This document shows, in pieces, positions 11,035 through 22,260 of a DNA stretch of 64,000 nt; the first letter of the stretch is position 1, and every line of letters begins with the position of its first letter. The stretch spans positions 25,537,916 through 25,601,915 of the forward strand of contig CM057148.1 in the NCBI GenBank assembly GCA_029964075.1. The letters are read 5' to 3'. Source of the DNA: Patiria pectinifera. Lineage: Eukaryota > Echinodermata > Asteroidea > Valvatida > Asterinidae. A model generated the notes under the pieces. That model saw only the letters and a list, made by a program, of their open reading frames with translations. It ran no database searches and was not told the origin of the DNA. A program made the position numbers and the translations under genes.

Positions 11035-13094
11035 GTGATTCAAGTCGCCTGAAAAATGGGTACCCTGTACTATTGTGTAAATAAAATATTCGCTGCCGGG
11101 GTGGGTGGGGTGGCAACTACTGCCACCAAACACCCCCCCCCCCATACAATCCATCCTTGCATCGTGTATAAGTTCCTGCACACGAATAAGTAATAGCGCC
11201 CTCTTTCAGAATTTTATTTCCGCCTGAAGAATATTTTACCGCCATATCTGCATGTAGCCATAGCACGCTGAAACATTTTTGTATTAATACCTGAACATTG
11301 CCCTCCCTGTTCCTGTCCAAATTAACCGTCAGCCAATGAAATCAAGTTTCTTCCGGCGCTTCAAGGTATGCATTTGTGACGAATGAACATTTATGGACAA
11401 GAAAGCGCCCTCTTGTGGTGTGGTCTTGTTGCACTCGTCAAAGCTAAAGTCATTACAGAGTTCCTTTAACTCAACTCTATGTTTTCAAAAGTCTGACGAT
11501 AAGATATCGGTCAAGGGAAATTCTTGACAGCTAAAAATCTTAACAAGATTTTAAATTAAACTATAACCTGAGATGCAATGGGGATACATCGTTCACGGCT
11601 ATTTAATGTTTGTCATCAAATCCAGTCAGATCGGGAAAAAAAATGCAGCCTTATAGTCTTATTCTGATTATGATTCGAACCAACGACTTCTTACCCATCC
11701 ATCATTGTGGGATCATGATAATAAGAAGAAAATGGAAAACGGAGAATAGTTTGTGTGAGGGTTGGACCATAGAATTCGAAACGAAAGTGAAAACACGTAA
11801 CACACGTTGGAAATAAAATTGCCAACAACACAAATCCTTCCCCTGATATCTCTAGATCGAATCAGAATAAAGGAAGTTACCATCCCGGGGTATTTTATCG
11901 TCATTTAAGTAAAAAAAAAAAACACTCTGAACACGAGATTGTTAAAAAGATTGACCATGTTCATGATGTAATGAATAAAACACTCAAACAAGTTTAATTA
12001 AAGATGAAGGAACTCACTGATTATCACCTTTGGGTCATAAACATATCCATGAGATACACTCAGACAACTGTGAATTAAAACAATAAGAGCTAAGAGCCCT
12101 TGTATGAATTTCTGTCACAGCTGTATTTTATTCAGCTACTAACCGGACACAATGAACAAAACAAGTCCGGCACACCAAACCAGTATGGGTACTCAGACCC
12201 AACCACTTCTAGGTACCCAAGGGTAGGGAACGGTGGCCAGGCCCCCCCCCCCCCAAAAAAAAAAAAAAAATAAAAAAAAAACATTTTGTTTTGTTTTTAA
12301 GTCACGTCCCAATAACGGCAGGCATTGCGTAAACCACAAACTTTTCCTCAATTTTTGTATTAAAGTGGTCAGAAATCGCCAAAAATAACACCAAGGAGTG
12401 TCTAGACTCCAGCAAAACAAATACATAAAATCGGGTCCCGAAACCCTCGCCGTAGTTTGTTTGACCCACTTTTAATAAAAAAAAATCAAATAAGTTGTGT
12501 TCTGGATCCGTTGTGTAGGCACCCAGACTTATAGCAGCTGCTAAGCTTGGTACCCAGACCTGGCATCACAATAATAACAAAGAAACACAGTGTTTCAACC
12601 GATGTAACATTTGGTCAACTTTGATCATATAGCCTCGCGGAACTTGCGAACGCTATGTCTTATTCTGTAATTTTAATTACCCATTTGGAACAGGTTAGTT
12701 ACTCTAGTACAATTATAACGCCAACAAGAGTTGTAAAGGGTGACTGATCCGGTGAAAGATCGCTGCCAGCTAAACACACCCTGAAGACGTTCCCAGACCG
12801 GATCCTCACTGAAATCCTCATTGAACGTGAAATTCACGTAAAACAGGTGAACGCACGCAATTATACTTGCCAACTATAAATCTATACTTGAGAAATAATA
12901 AGCACTTACTTCACAATATTGCAGACTCAATTACTTAACAGTCGTCCCAAATGCGGCGATCAACAATTATTTTGTCGAGAGACATGAGGCCAGCAAGCAA
13001 AACACCCCCCCCCACCCGCTTGCAATAAGCCTTTGGTAAACGTAATTCACTTCGGCAAGGTTTTGGATCGATATCGTTACGCAATTAATACTAA
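11035..13094. other. Intergenic, no gene seen
   Basis: Only low-complexity tracts stand out: C/A homopolymers at about 12241-12290 and a C-run at about 13006-13012. The open frames are short and unlike known proteins. Confidence 0.55.
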
Positions 13095-13410
13095 TAATTA
13101 TAATTTTGGGAGGCTGATCATCCTTACTCGCAGCTGAGAAGCTGATTTGCGAAGGACGCGGCTACAACACGGTCGGGCCGCTGGCACGTAAAGGCGCCTA
13201 TGGCTGACCACGGAGCACAGCCTGAGATAGAAAGTGTTTGATTTTTCCGGAGGGAGGAAAACCGGCGGGCCCGGAGAAAAACCCTCGTGGCACAGGACAG
13301 AACCAACGCACAACTCTACTCACATGCGATCCGCGACCAGGATTCGAACCGTGGTCACCTTGGTGAGAGGCGAGCGCTTTACGTACAAGCCACCGTGCCA
13401 CCCGCAATGA
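13095..13410 (-). mobile_element. tRNA-derived SINE
   Basis: Read on the minus strand from about 13407, the element starts with a tRNA-like head: an A-box region GGTGGCTTGTACGTAAAGCG followed by CTCGCCTCTCACC, then a B-box GGTTCGAATCC. A body follows that contains the pyrimidine-rich motif GGGTTTTTCTCCGGG and a second GGTTTTCCTCCC. This head-plus-body layout is typical of SINEs found in many marine invertebrates. Short open frames inside it are not genes. Confidence 0.75.
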
Positions 13411-14980
13411 TGTTCTCTATGAAATTCCAGTTTTAATATTGTAACGGACAACTGTATAACATTTTGATGTTGCTATAGTTCACTAGCCGGCGCCGGAGGG
13501 CTCCGGCGGCGCATTGTTGGCGCGTTGAGCCACAGGTGCGATGATCTAGATCTTTTATCTAGCTAGCTAAGTGCGCGCTCCGGAGATTACTTTCTATAAA
13601 TAGGTCAGTGAATGGTTTCACTACTCCAAGTTGTTACATTGTAATACATTTTGTGAAGCTGTACTTGACTGCTTGCCTATGCTTTGGAATCAGCAGATGT
13701 TGGTCTCATCCTTAAAAAAAGAATTCCAAGTTAGAAATCATGTTAGAAATCATGTGTCCCTTTTCCTTGCATTTTTCATTGGTTTCCCACTTCAATATCA
13801 ATAGCAACAATATTATAACGATAAGTTATTCCACGTAAACTGGAGCCTGACAACGTCATTTTGATTGTGTTTACATGTAGTTTGTTTACATAAGGACTAT
13901 GCCGAGGTCGTGGACCACTGTGATCCAACCAGACCAGGCCTTAAGCGAATATAGGTTAGAAGGATTCCTAACACTGCACTACTCCCATATTGAGCACTGT
14001 GCAAAAAAACCCAATTAATATTGCACGTGAGTTTTGAAATATTGTAAAATAACCATATAAAGTCAGATAACACATCTATCAGAAAACCTTTATTTTATTC
14101 AAATTAATGCATTGGAACATACGCTATGCTTCATCGAACTCAAGGGTTAAAATCGTCTTGGGCCATTTTCCTTGAAAGTGAGAAAGCGCAGTTAGAGCGA
14201 TACAAAAATGTATTATCTGTGTTTAAAAATAACGTGTGACTTATACTTCCGGCTTGGATCAGTAAACTTGATAGGTAAGGAAAGTGGCCCATTGGTTTTT
14301 CAACCGTATTGTGATTGCTGTAAAAAGCATTTGGGAAACCAATTATTCTACCCAGCGATACATTAGACACGATTTTGAATACTACCCCAACTTTTCTGAA
14401 AACATGCCAAATTTGACTGGGTTATTTTCTCGGTCCCTCAATTGTCCTTCGGACTTCGAGCAATATTATAGGGAAAGATAGCTAGCAGTGAACCCCTTAT
14501 ACATTAGGAGGTTTTCCTCATAATGTATGCACATTATATGCAAGCCTAGCCTGGGTCTTATTCTCGCCCCCTGAAATAACAATAATAATGTTTGCGCAGA
14601 ACCAGTTTATAGTTTACAACTAATGTGCAGTCTGCGTGCGATTTTTGATGAATTCGAAAGTGTACCAGGCAACTATCCATACAGAGATAGAGGGGCATTA
14701 CTGTTCAGTGATTGAAACCTATGCAGTAGAAATGCTTGAAAGTTGCCTCCATGGAGACACCCAGCCTGCTGGTTATGAAAAGAGTCCGTTTCTTGATAGC
14801 CATGTGTTCAGGTGTCATCCATACACAAATTAGCTGTGAACATCGTTTTCAAAAATCAAAAATAATGTTGCGCACGCGCAGAGGTGATCCTATCAGTGGC
14901 TTCAAATGGGAACTAGTACCGGTCCCCGTATTTTATAGGGGGAGGGCAGTCTGTACTGTCAGAGTATTTACTTACCCAGA
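13411..14980. other. Intergenic, no gene seen
   Basis: It holds a GC-rich palindromic patch at about 13485-13510 (CCGGCGCCGG, then CTCCGGCGG). Otherwise it is AT-rich with no coding signal that I can support. Confidence 0.55.
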
Positions 14981-15365
14981 TTAGGCCAAAAAAAAAAGTC
15001 TCCGGTTTCTGGTATGGAGCTTGCCCCAAAAGTGGTGCGGCGACGCGGCTTTTTTTTTTGTTTTACCCGTTTTTTTGTTTTTTTTGGGCTTCAAATGTCG
15101 GCTGATGACTGCAAATGGTGCCCGACTAAACTTAGTGCAAATATATGGGAGTCCAGAGAGGCCACATAAATCTTATTCTCGATCATAACCCCATCTAAAA
15201 ACACGTTAAAATTGTGCAGCAGCAGAATTCCAGTCAAACCAGTGAGTTTGGCGGTTTTGAAACATCATCTTGTATTGAAAAAAAAACTTTTTCATTTTGC
15301 CGACGCGCATGGCTACGGCGACGCGCGCGCATACCAGAAACCGGAGACTTGTTTTTTTGGCCTTA
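14981..15365. mobile_element. MITE with 36-bp terminal inverted repeats
   Basis: The left arm 14981-15016 (starts TTAGGCCAAAA, then GTCTCCGGTTTCTGGTATG) matches the reverse complement of 15330-15365 almost exactly, differing in the A-run and the first bases. The inside is GC-rich (GCGGCGACGCGGC and GCCGACGCGC). There is no coding capacity. The short open frames around 15200-15470 are by-products. The target-site duplication is not clear. Confidence 0.75.
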
Positions 15366-15729
15366 CGAACTATTTTGTGTGGACGAATCCGTGCACGTGA
15401 TACGCTCACGGAGGTCCTCTTCAATGGTGAATGCGTTATGTCAGCTTTTGTACAAAACGACTGCTTCATGACTATTCATTCTGAACAAAAGGGAGCATAA
15501 TGCACAAATAGAAGTGATAGCGTGCAAATGGATCTAAAGAGTGAGTGAAATAGCTCGGGTACAGATTTTGGACGCCATTTCTGGTCCCCCCCCCCCCAAA
15601 AAGGAAACAGTCTGTACATACAACGTACCTGTTCACCCGTTGTCGCGTCATAGATATGGAAAAAAATAGACACAGCAAACATACGCTCTGTATTGTCTAA
15701 CATTATACGCTCCAAGCTTGTCTAGGTTT
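15366..15729. other. Intergenic, no gene seen
   Basis: A short stretch with a C-run at about 15587-15597; no coding or repeat signal beyond that. Confidence 0.5.
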
Positions 15730-15734
15730 CATAA

Positions 15735-15920
15735 ATCTATGCCCGGCCGTCGTTGTATTACAAAACACTGCATTCGAATTGACCAATCAAATATTTAGTC
15801 CTGATCTGGGAATAAAATGACGTCATGATTTAGTAAGGTCAACTCCGATTAGCTGAGGCGCGTGATCGCATAAATCTGGATAATTAGATATATCAGACGT
15901 TAGACAGGAGACTGGGCTCC
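15735..15920. repeat. Dispersed repeat, copy 1 (second copy at 43405-43581)
   Basis: About 185 bases share long identical stretches with 43405-43581, including CTGCATTCGAATTGACCAAT, a TGACGTCA palindrome and CAGACGTTAGACAGGAGA at the right end. The two copies are in the same orientation and roughly 80-85% alike by eye. The type is unknown. Confidence 0.7.
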
Positions 15921-15925
15921 GTGGA

Positions 15926-17362
15926 GAACTGAACGGGTGATACTCAGACTAGTCTACACACGGCGCTGCAAAGATTTCATTGAGCTGCGGTTAATTGAAA
16001 TGAACTGAAATAAACTTAAATGAACTGAACAGCGCCCTCTTGGACCAAGCTGTAAAGTTCATTGCCACAGCACGCATAGACTTAAAGAAACCGGCAGTGA
16101 CTTTGGTGTCGGCAGATAACAATTCCAATGATCGCATTGACGCTGGTGCTATGGTTATTAGACAACTATCAAGATACGAACGTCGCATCTTGTTTGCATA
16201 ATGCACTTGTCTTTGGACTTTGTCGGCACAGGATGGATCTAATTGAAGTGTTTATTTGATTTGCGATAGAAAAAGGATCAAAACGATGTATTTTTGTAAT
16301 TTTGAAGTAGTGTACGTATTTGCTGTAGGATAAGATTTACAAGTACTATTAAAACTTGTAGAGTTCTCACTAGAGTAACAGGTTTAACAGTGACTGTTTG
16401 TTTAAGGAGGCGACTCTGGAATAAATTGTTTTTGCTGGGTGGAAAGAATCTTCCACCGTAAAATATTATCAGAAAAAAGGCTTTCTTTACTGATTGAAAA
16501 TGGTTTTATTTGTTTTTTTCCAAAATAACTTGTACAGAACTTTACGTTATAATGTCTTATAACACAAAACGCAGTAGAAATAAGAAACTATTGTTAGAGT
16601 TTTGTCATTCCTTGTAAATACTTAGCTTTATTCCACTCAATTTTGTTGCTTTTCCTTGACAACAACTGCAAAAACAATTTTTGTGAAAAAAGTAACAATT
16701 CATTTAACACTTTATAAGGCTTTACACCATTGCTTTGTTAATGATAACAAGATTTTCTTTAGCTATTGTGTCTATGTAGTATGTTTGCCTTTAATTTTAC
16801 TTATGGATTTGAGGGCAACCATTACAAGCGTAAAATAACGCATGAGTAAAACACATCGATAGGTTGATAAAACTAAAGAATACAAATAAGCATTAAAAAG
16901 TCGTAGATTAAAAAAAAACAATTACGTTTCAGAAGCATGTTTTAAGAACCAGTGAGCATTCATCCAATTTTAACAGGTGTATTTAAAGACGCCGGTTCTA
17001 AAGTGAAGAGAATCATCATAGAAAAATACGTCAAACCATGTATGGTCAAATACTGCTTTAGAGAATAAGATATTGAAATTTAAGAACTTTTTTTTGAAAT
17101 GTTGTGTCCACATTGACAATGATGTCAGCGACATTCTTAGACGTCAAAGCAAAGTTATAACGACTGTGCATCTGCTTGCGAATCATTCCGATATTATGTA
17201 CGTTCGTTACTTTCAATATGGAAACCAGATTTTATGTGATCTGACCAAAGAAATAGGTGCAACCACCTCCCTGCCCTGATTCTAACAATCCAATGCTGAA
17301 CGTCGCTGATTTATCAATCAATTATCGTAAGGTGGTTCCAAGCTGGGCCGATCTGAGGTTGT
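15926..17362. other. Intergenic, one coding-like fragment at 16000-16201 (+)
   Basis: On the plus strand a frame ending with TAA at 16199-16201 reads about 55 codons, including LLDQAVKFIATAR and ERRILFA. It looks protein-like but has no ATG, no good splice acceptor and no family I recognise. The rest is AT-rich with T/A runs and no gene signal. TTTATT motifs (for example about 16504) could serve as the poly(A) signal of the minus-strand gene that ends at 17363. Confidence 0.35.
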
Positions 17363-20300
17363 TTAGTGGTGATGTCCGTGATGATGGGGATCGTGATGTG
17401 GGGGAGGGTGGTGCTGTAAATCAAAGAGAAAGAGACAAATAGTGATTAGTCAGATGATATACAGACAGTTAGACAACATAAAAAGATGGGCAAACAGATA
17501 TATAAGATGAGAAAATTGTTATAACTGACGCAAGGAGCTTCTGAAAATCCGTCTGAATTGCCATTCAAGATTTCATAGGATTTTTTTAATCTTTCGGCAA
17601 AGTGTGTGTGGTCTTTTTTGGCAACTGAGACAGCATTATATGCTGTAGTTGAGCTGGACCTAAAAGAGTCAGTCTACGACATTTTAAACCCAGCCTGTCA
17701 GGCAGTCAGATCGTCAGTCACTCAGCCATTCAATAGACCATTATCATGTTGCAGCTATCTTGATTTTTCCCATTCGAATGAACGTAACCGAAGCGAGGCT
17801 GGAAGGAAAAATAGTATGGTTCCTTTTTGCGCAAATACATTATCATTTAGTACTGTTATTGGATACAGGGAACACGACTGAAATGGTGGCAGCATGATAA
17901 AGGTCTAAAGGTCAGTCAGTCAGACAGACAGACAGGCAGTCAGCCATTCACTCGGGGAGTAGGTCAGTCAGGCAGGCATTGAGTCAGCCAGTCACTCGCT
18001 CAGTCGGTCGGAGAGTCAGCCAGTCACTCGGTCGGTAGGGGAGGCAGTTGCTCGGTCAGTAGGTCAGTCAATCAGGCAGGCAGTCAGTCAGCCAGTCACT
18101 CGGGGAGCAGGTCAGGCAGTCACTCGGGGAGCTGGTCAGCCAGTCAGGCAGTCAGGTCTCTCACCTATAGACGGTCAGTTAGTCGGTCAGTCACTCACCC
18201 TGTCGGGGTCGGTCAGTCGGGGAGTCAGTCAGTCAGTATATCGGTTAGTAAGTCACTCAATACGAGCAATTATGCTGGCCCATTAAAAATTCCGTTTTGG
18301 CTTGAATAGTGATGTTTGGGCTTATGAGGGGTAATTTTTTTGGGAAATAAACTTACATGCACATCATGGTGCACAGGTGCGTGGTGCGGGTCCACGTGGT
18401 GGTGAGGATCGACATGGTGATGCGGGTCTACGTGGTGGTGCGGGTCTACGTGGTGGTGCGGGTCAACGTGGTGGTGCGGGTCATGGTGACCTCCATGGTG
18501 AGCATCGTGGTGACTATCCTGATTTACAGAAACAAAAATATCCCAATCCAAATCAAAGTGTGCCTTTCGTGATTACCCATCATGACAAAAAGGTGGCGCA
18601 AATACAAACTCATGTGGAAAAGGACTTTTATAGCCAAAATTTGCAAAATTAATGTAGTTTGTTTTTTGAATGGAATTTTGATTAAAGTGGAATCGAACCC
18701 ATTGACCCCTGAACTGCAGTACCTACGATATATACTGTGATATACACTTTACATCTCTTTTGGGCATTTGACAAATTCGAAAATAGTTGAGTTCATTTTT
18801 AACTGTTCTACTTGGAGTACAATAAGAACCATTGTTGTTCCTTTTGACTTTTCTTGGCAAGGAAGTATAATAGTTTATCTAGAGAGCTCAACAATCCCCA
18901 ATTGGGGAGGAAATCATCAAGAGCAAATGGCGGTGGATCGGCCACCCTCTAATGCCAGGTTCTCACACATTCCCGAACTATTGCCACGAATACCCCGATC
19001 CGTATACCGAATAAAAATTCTAGATGGCATCGGAAGAAATTAGCCCCGATTCGCTGTTAGTAAGAATAACTTAAAGGGAAGATACAACATTTGCAAACAT
19101 TACAAAACGAAATGATCAAATTATCATGAAATACTTTACTGGATAGTTAGGGAAGGACAGTCTAAAGCATTCTGTAAAATCGTGACTCCTGGTGTGCTAT
19201 CATTCTCAAGAAAAATGGTATTTTTCCAACGCTGGTCGGCCGACCAGCGTTGGAAAAAAAACTGGCTTTTTTCAAAACCTGCATGTGTTTTTTCATAATT
19301 AGTTATTCATTGTTTTCTTTGCAATTGATTGCTCACCAGTGAAGGGGTACAAGTGGTACATGATTGGTTTTCTTGGTTACTCCAACATCTACAAGCCAAA
19401 AACGTGAAACATGTCATCTAAACTTTTTTTGTGATAACATACTAATCCTCCAAATCCATTTATTTCTGAAATTTCAACAAAAGCAAATGTTTTACATTCC
19501 CTTTAAGAATGAAACAAAATAATCACGAACTAGGTACGAATTGGAAGCCGAATCAGACCGAATCAAGCCGAATGATTGCGATTAAGTGCAGAATAAAACC
19601 GAATGGTAGCGATTTTGTCAAGAATAATATACGAATGACTCCAGAATCATGCAGAGTGACCCAAAATCATAATATATATACATTTCTTCATACATTCGTA
19701 ATGATTCGGCATGATTCTTGACTGTTAACACCGAACATAACTCTACAAAACTTGTAAGAATGCTTGTAAACACTAAACAATAACAAAAAAAAGTTGAACG
19801 AATGGTCTAAGAATATCCAGAAGTAGTAACGAATACGACAAGAGTAAACCAAGAATTGAAATTGGTTCCCGAATTACCCCGACAATTTTGAACATGTCCA
19901 AAATTGTCGGGGCACTTCCTGATCTTTAACGATCTTTCATCAAACTAACAGAATCATCCCGAGGCAGCCAAGAACCATCCCTGATTTACTCAAGAATTGG
20001 TATTCGCGGCGATTCGGTTAAAAATCGGGAATGTGTGAACCTAGCATTATAGGAAGCCGATCACCAGAAAAGCCTTGACTTAAGAAATAGAGGAAGGCCA
20101 AAGAACACCTAGCAGCGAGACACAATGGCCGATGCGAGACAAACGGGAGACAGCTGGAAGGAGCTGGAAAAGCTAGCAAAGAACAAAGATGGAGGAGCTT
20201 ATGGCTTACGTGCCATTATGCAAGACACTTTAATAAGTGGCAGGTTAACCTGGAAAAGTACAAAATTTCACCGAAGAAATCTTGGGGAAAACTTACATGA

Positions 20301-20377
20301 TGCCCACCACCGAAGATGTTGCCTAGGATACCATGGCCGTGGCCATGCCCTTGTCCATGTCCATGATGATGGCTCAT
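17363..20377 (-). CDS. Histidine-rich small protein A (3 exons, 97 aa)
   Basis: Exons on the minus strand: 20377-20297 (27 codons, starts MSHHHGHGQGHGHGHG), 18518-18357 (54 codons) and 17413-17363 (16 codons plus TAA). All junctions are phase 0, with GTAAGT donors at 20296 and 18356 and pyrimidine-tract AG acceptors before 18518 and 17413. Exon 2 is built from a six-residue HHHVDP unit repeated about five times in an 18-bp tandem. Exon 3 ends in HHPPPHHDPHHHGHHH. Exon 1 matches the style of the three genes to the right, but the glycine-rich helix and Pro/Tyr tail of those genes are missing. There is no signal peptide. The likely property is metal binding (Zn, Ni, Cu) through histidine clusters; the function is unknown. 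Intron 1 holds nested transposons. A CRE/CCAAT-like module lies upstream at 20534-20556. Confidence 0.78.
17905..18250. repeat. Degenerate GTCA tetranucleotide repeat
   Basis: The stretch is made of GTCA/GGCA/GACA steps ('cagtcagtcagacagacag'), broken by a recurring CACTCGGGGAG word. It is a decayed microsatellite inside intron 2 of histidine-rich gene A. Confidence 0.85.
18870..18950 (+). mobile_element. LINE ORF2 C-terminal fragment, left part
   Basis: The plus-strand frame gives GEEIIKSKWRWIGHPL, which matches the conserved 'EEI..R.WRWIGH.LR' motif near the end of ORF2 in RTE/CR1-type non-LTR retrotransposons. The match stops where a TIR element begins (about 18950) and resumes at about 20050. 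Confidence 0.7.
18950..20050. mobile_element. TIR DNA element inserted in the LINE fragment
   Basis: The left end TAATGCCAGGTT (18950) and right end AACCTAGCATTA (ends 20049) are inverted repeats that continue through CACACATTCCCGA on both sides, about 25 bases in all. The inside is rich in CGAAT/ATTCG words and has no ORF. The target site is TA- or TTA-like. A second element (19071-19506) is nested inside. It also holds a hairpin at 19877-19912 with 14-bp arms (CCCCGACAATTTTG). Confidence 0.7.
19071..19506 (-). mobile_element. TTAA-ended MITE, family 1, copy 1
   Basis: The ends TTAAAGGGAA and TTCCCTTTAA extend to about 24-bp imperfect inverted repeats that finish in CATTTGC. TTAA at both ends resembles a piggyBac-type target site. 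There is no ORF. It carries a 38-bp perfect palindrome at 19221-19258 with the core CCAACGCTGGTCGG. Related copies lie at 35128-35651 and 48014-48489 in the opposite orientation. Confidence 0.75.
20051..20215 (+). mobile_element. LINE ORF2 C-terminal fragment, right part
   Basis: Frames give RKPIT, then RGRPKNT, a stop, and ADARQTGDSWKELEKLAKNK, the conserved tail of RTE/CR1-like ORF2 proteins. It follows directly from the motif left of the inserted TIR element. It lies in intron 1 of histidine-rich gene A. The long plus-strand ORF starting at 20125 is this relic running on by chance. Confidence 0.72.
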
Positions 20378-20533
20378 TCTGCTTGACGGCGGAAACTGAA
20401 CAAATTCAGACCAAGAAACTGAAGGAAGTTGATGAGTTGTTGGCGGCCCAAGCTCAAATGAAAAGCACCCGGAATCACACCCCTAGATATAACCAGCCTC
20501 GTGACAAAGGCTTGTCACCTGACCGGATCAATC

Positions 20534-20556
20534 TGCGTCACGAAATGCGTCATTGG
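20534..20556 (-). promoter_or_regulatory. CRE/CCAAT-like promoter module, gene A
   Basis: On the plus strand TGCGTCAC is followed, 12 bp between CGTCA cores, by TGCGTCATTGG. On the gene strand this is CCAATGACG next to a second TGACG. It lies about 157-180 bp upstream of the ATG at 20377. The same arrangement is found before the other three genes of the family. Confidence 0.65.
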
Positions 20557-22005
20557 GCTATGGGTGGGAAACGTGACAAAACAGAAGTCAAGGAAATACT
20601 AATAATTGCGGTACACAACACTATCAATTTAATTGCCAAATTGCTCCGTTTTATCGCTCAAGGTCCATCTACTCGAACCAAAAGTAGACCCCGTGACCCA
20701 CCCAAGCGGGCCACTTGCGTCGGTAAAGGCCGATAAGGCGTGAATTTTTAGCCCCAAAATAAACAAACAAAACCCTTGAAAGATAGCTTGATGCTCGACA
20801 TTTGAATTTAAGTTTTGGAAGTTTGGAAGTTTTGGAAGGTCAGAAACTGACACCTTAAATATTCTCTTTTTTTGTGTGAAATAGTTTTTTTTTCGTCGAT
20901 AAACTTAAACGCAACTAATAATTGTGCAATGTGTAAAATCAGTGTGACGGAATCTGACTCTCAGTTAAAAAAAAAATGTAAATCAATGATCCATGGTGAT
21001 GTCATTGTGTCGTGTTGAAAATAAAGTGAGACAATGTCCACATCTACAATTACGTAGCTCTCTCTTCACATACATTAGGCCCCAATGGCATATTTGTTAA
21101 TAGACTCATCCAACGATCAAAATTTGAACCGTCATTGAGGTATGTTCCACGCTCGTGCGCAGGTGATACGCGCGTACTTGGTGCTCCTGATCCTCCGTTT
21201 AGTAAGCCCTGGATAGGAAACTTTCTTCCTGTATCCTGATTCGATACCGCGATTGGCTAGTAATGGATATATATATCGTATACTTGTGTTGTGATTTCCA
21301 ACGTGCATGTGTTTTAACGATCACTGTAATTATAACGTCCACGCCTTCTCAACAATACTCATTTCCTTTCCAATTTACTCATAATGAAATATGCTACTGT
21401 ATAATTGCGGGATAAGATTGTAACATTTTAACTTTGGAAACAATCGTGTTTTCGTAACTCATGCCGCAACGAATTGATGTTGTTTGTATCCCAGACACAG
21501 CATAGTTTAGGGTACATAAACGATTTACAGACTATAATGTTTTGACAAAATCCGGATCACTTTGCACTTTGACGTCCAACCATTAACAAAATTCGAGTGT
21601 CATGTATGTGTATTTTGTATATTAAAATGAATCAAACCCAAAACATGCATTTTACTTTTTATATAAATGAAATGGCCCCACAGGAAAGAGTAATAATTTT
21701 CGTGATCCTTCTTCTGTTTTAAATTAAAATTATTCACAACTGGGCATTGTCTAATGAAACAGTTTTCGGCCCGATCACTCTGCGTTTGTAATTCACAAAA
21801 CTCAAATCTCTAGTTTCACAGTAATTGGGTCATTTACATCGGCAGGGTCTTTCTCGGGGGGTATATCCCCCACTTTTTGGAACGCTCCCCCCCCCCCCCC
21901 ACCCCCACCCTCCAGCAACCACTCCCCCATTCCCACTTTGTGTAATGAGAAATCAAAAATGCGGATTTTGGTGTATTTTTCGAACTTCCCAGGTTGTATG
22001 GAGTA
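20557..22005. other. Intergenic, no gene seen
   Basis: AT-rich sequence. A short C-run at about 21890-21900 and nothing else that can be supported. Confidence 0.5.
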
Positions 22006-22007
22006 CT

Positions 22008-22260
22008 GTGGCCTCGTGGTTAAGGGCACTGTGATTGAATTAGCTTCCTAGCGTCTAACAGGCTGCATCGAGCTGTATACTCCCCATGGAGCTGAGATGG
22101 TATTTGGAATGTTTTATGAGCACCAGTCCTGGTGGATACGTGCGCTTTATAATTATTATTATTATTATAAGTGCGATATTTTCTGGCCGTGCATAGCCTA
22201 AGTACCGAGCGGCAGAACCCCGATCCGTAACACGCATAAAGCCATCCACCTACGAATGTT
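22008..22260 (+). mobile_element. tRNA-type SINE with ATT microsatellite
   Basis: The head TGGCCTCGTGGTTAAGGGCA resembles a tRNA A-box region. An (ATT)n stretch after GTGCGCTTTATA at about 22140-22172 follows, as in many tRNA SINEs of marine animals. The B-box is degenerate. The end point is uncertain. Confidence 0.5.

Noticed and set aside
18377..18652. Plus-strand collagen-like ORF (GLRGGAGLRGG)
   Set aside because: Antisense of the HHHVDP repeat of gene A, whose splice sites and phases fit.
20125..20736. 203-codon plus-strand ORF
   Set aside because: Its first part is a LINE ORF2 tail and the middle is antisense to exon 1 of histidine-rich gene A; no gene of its own.
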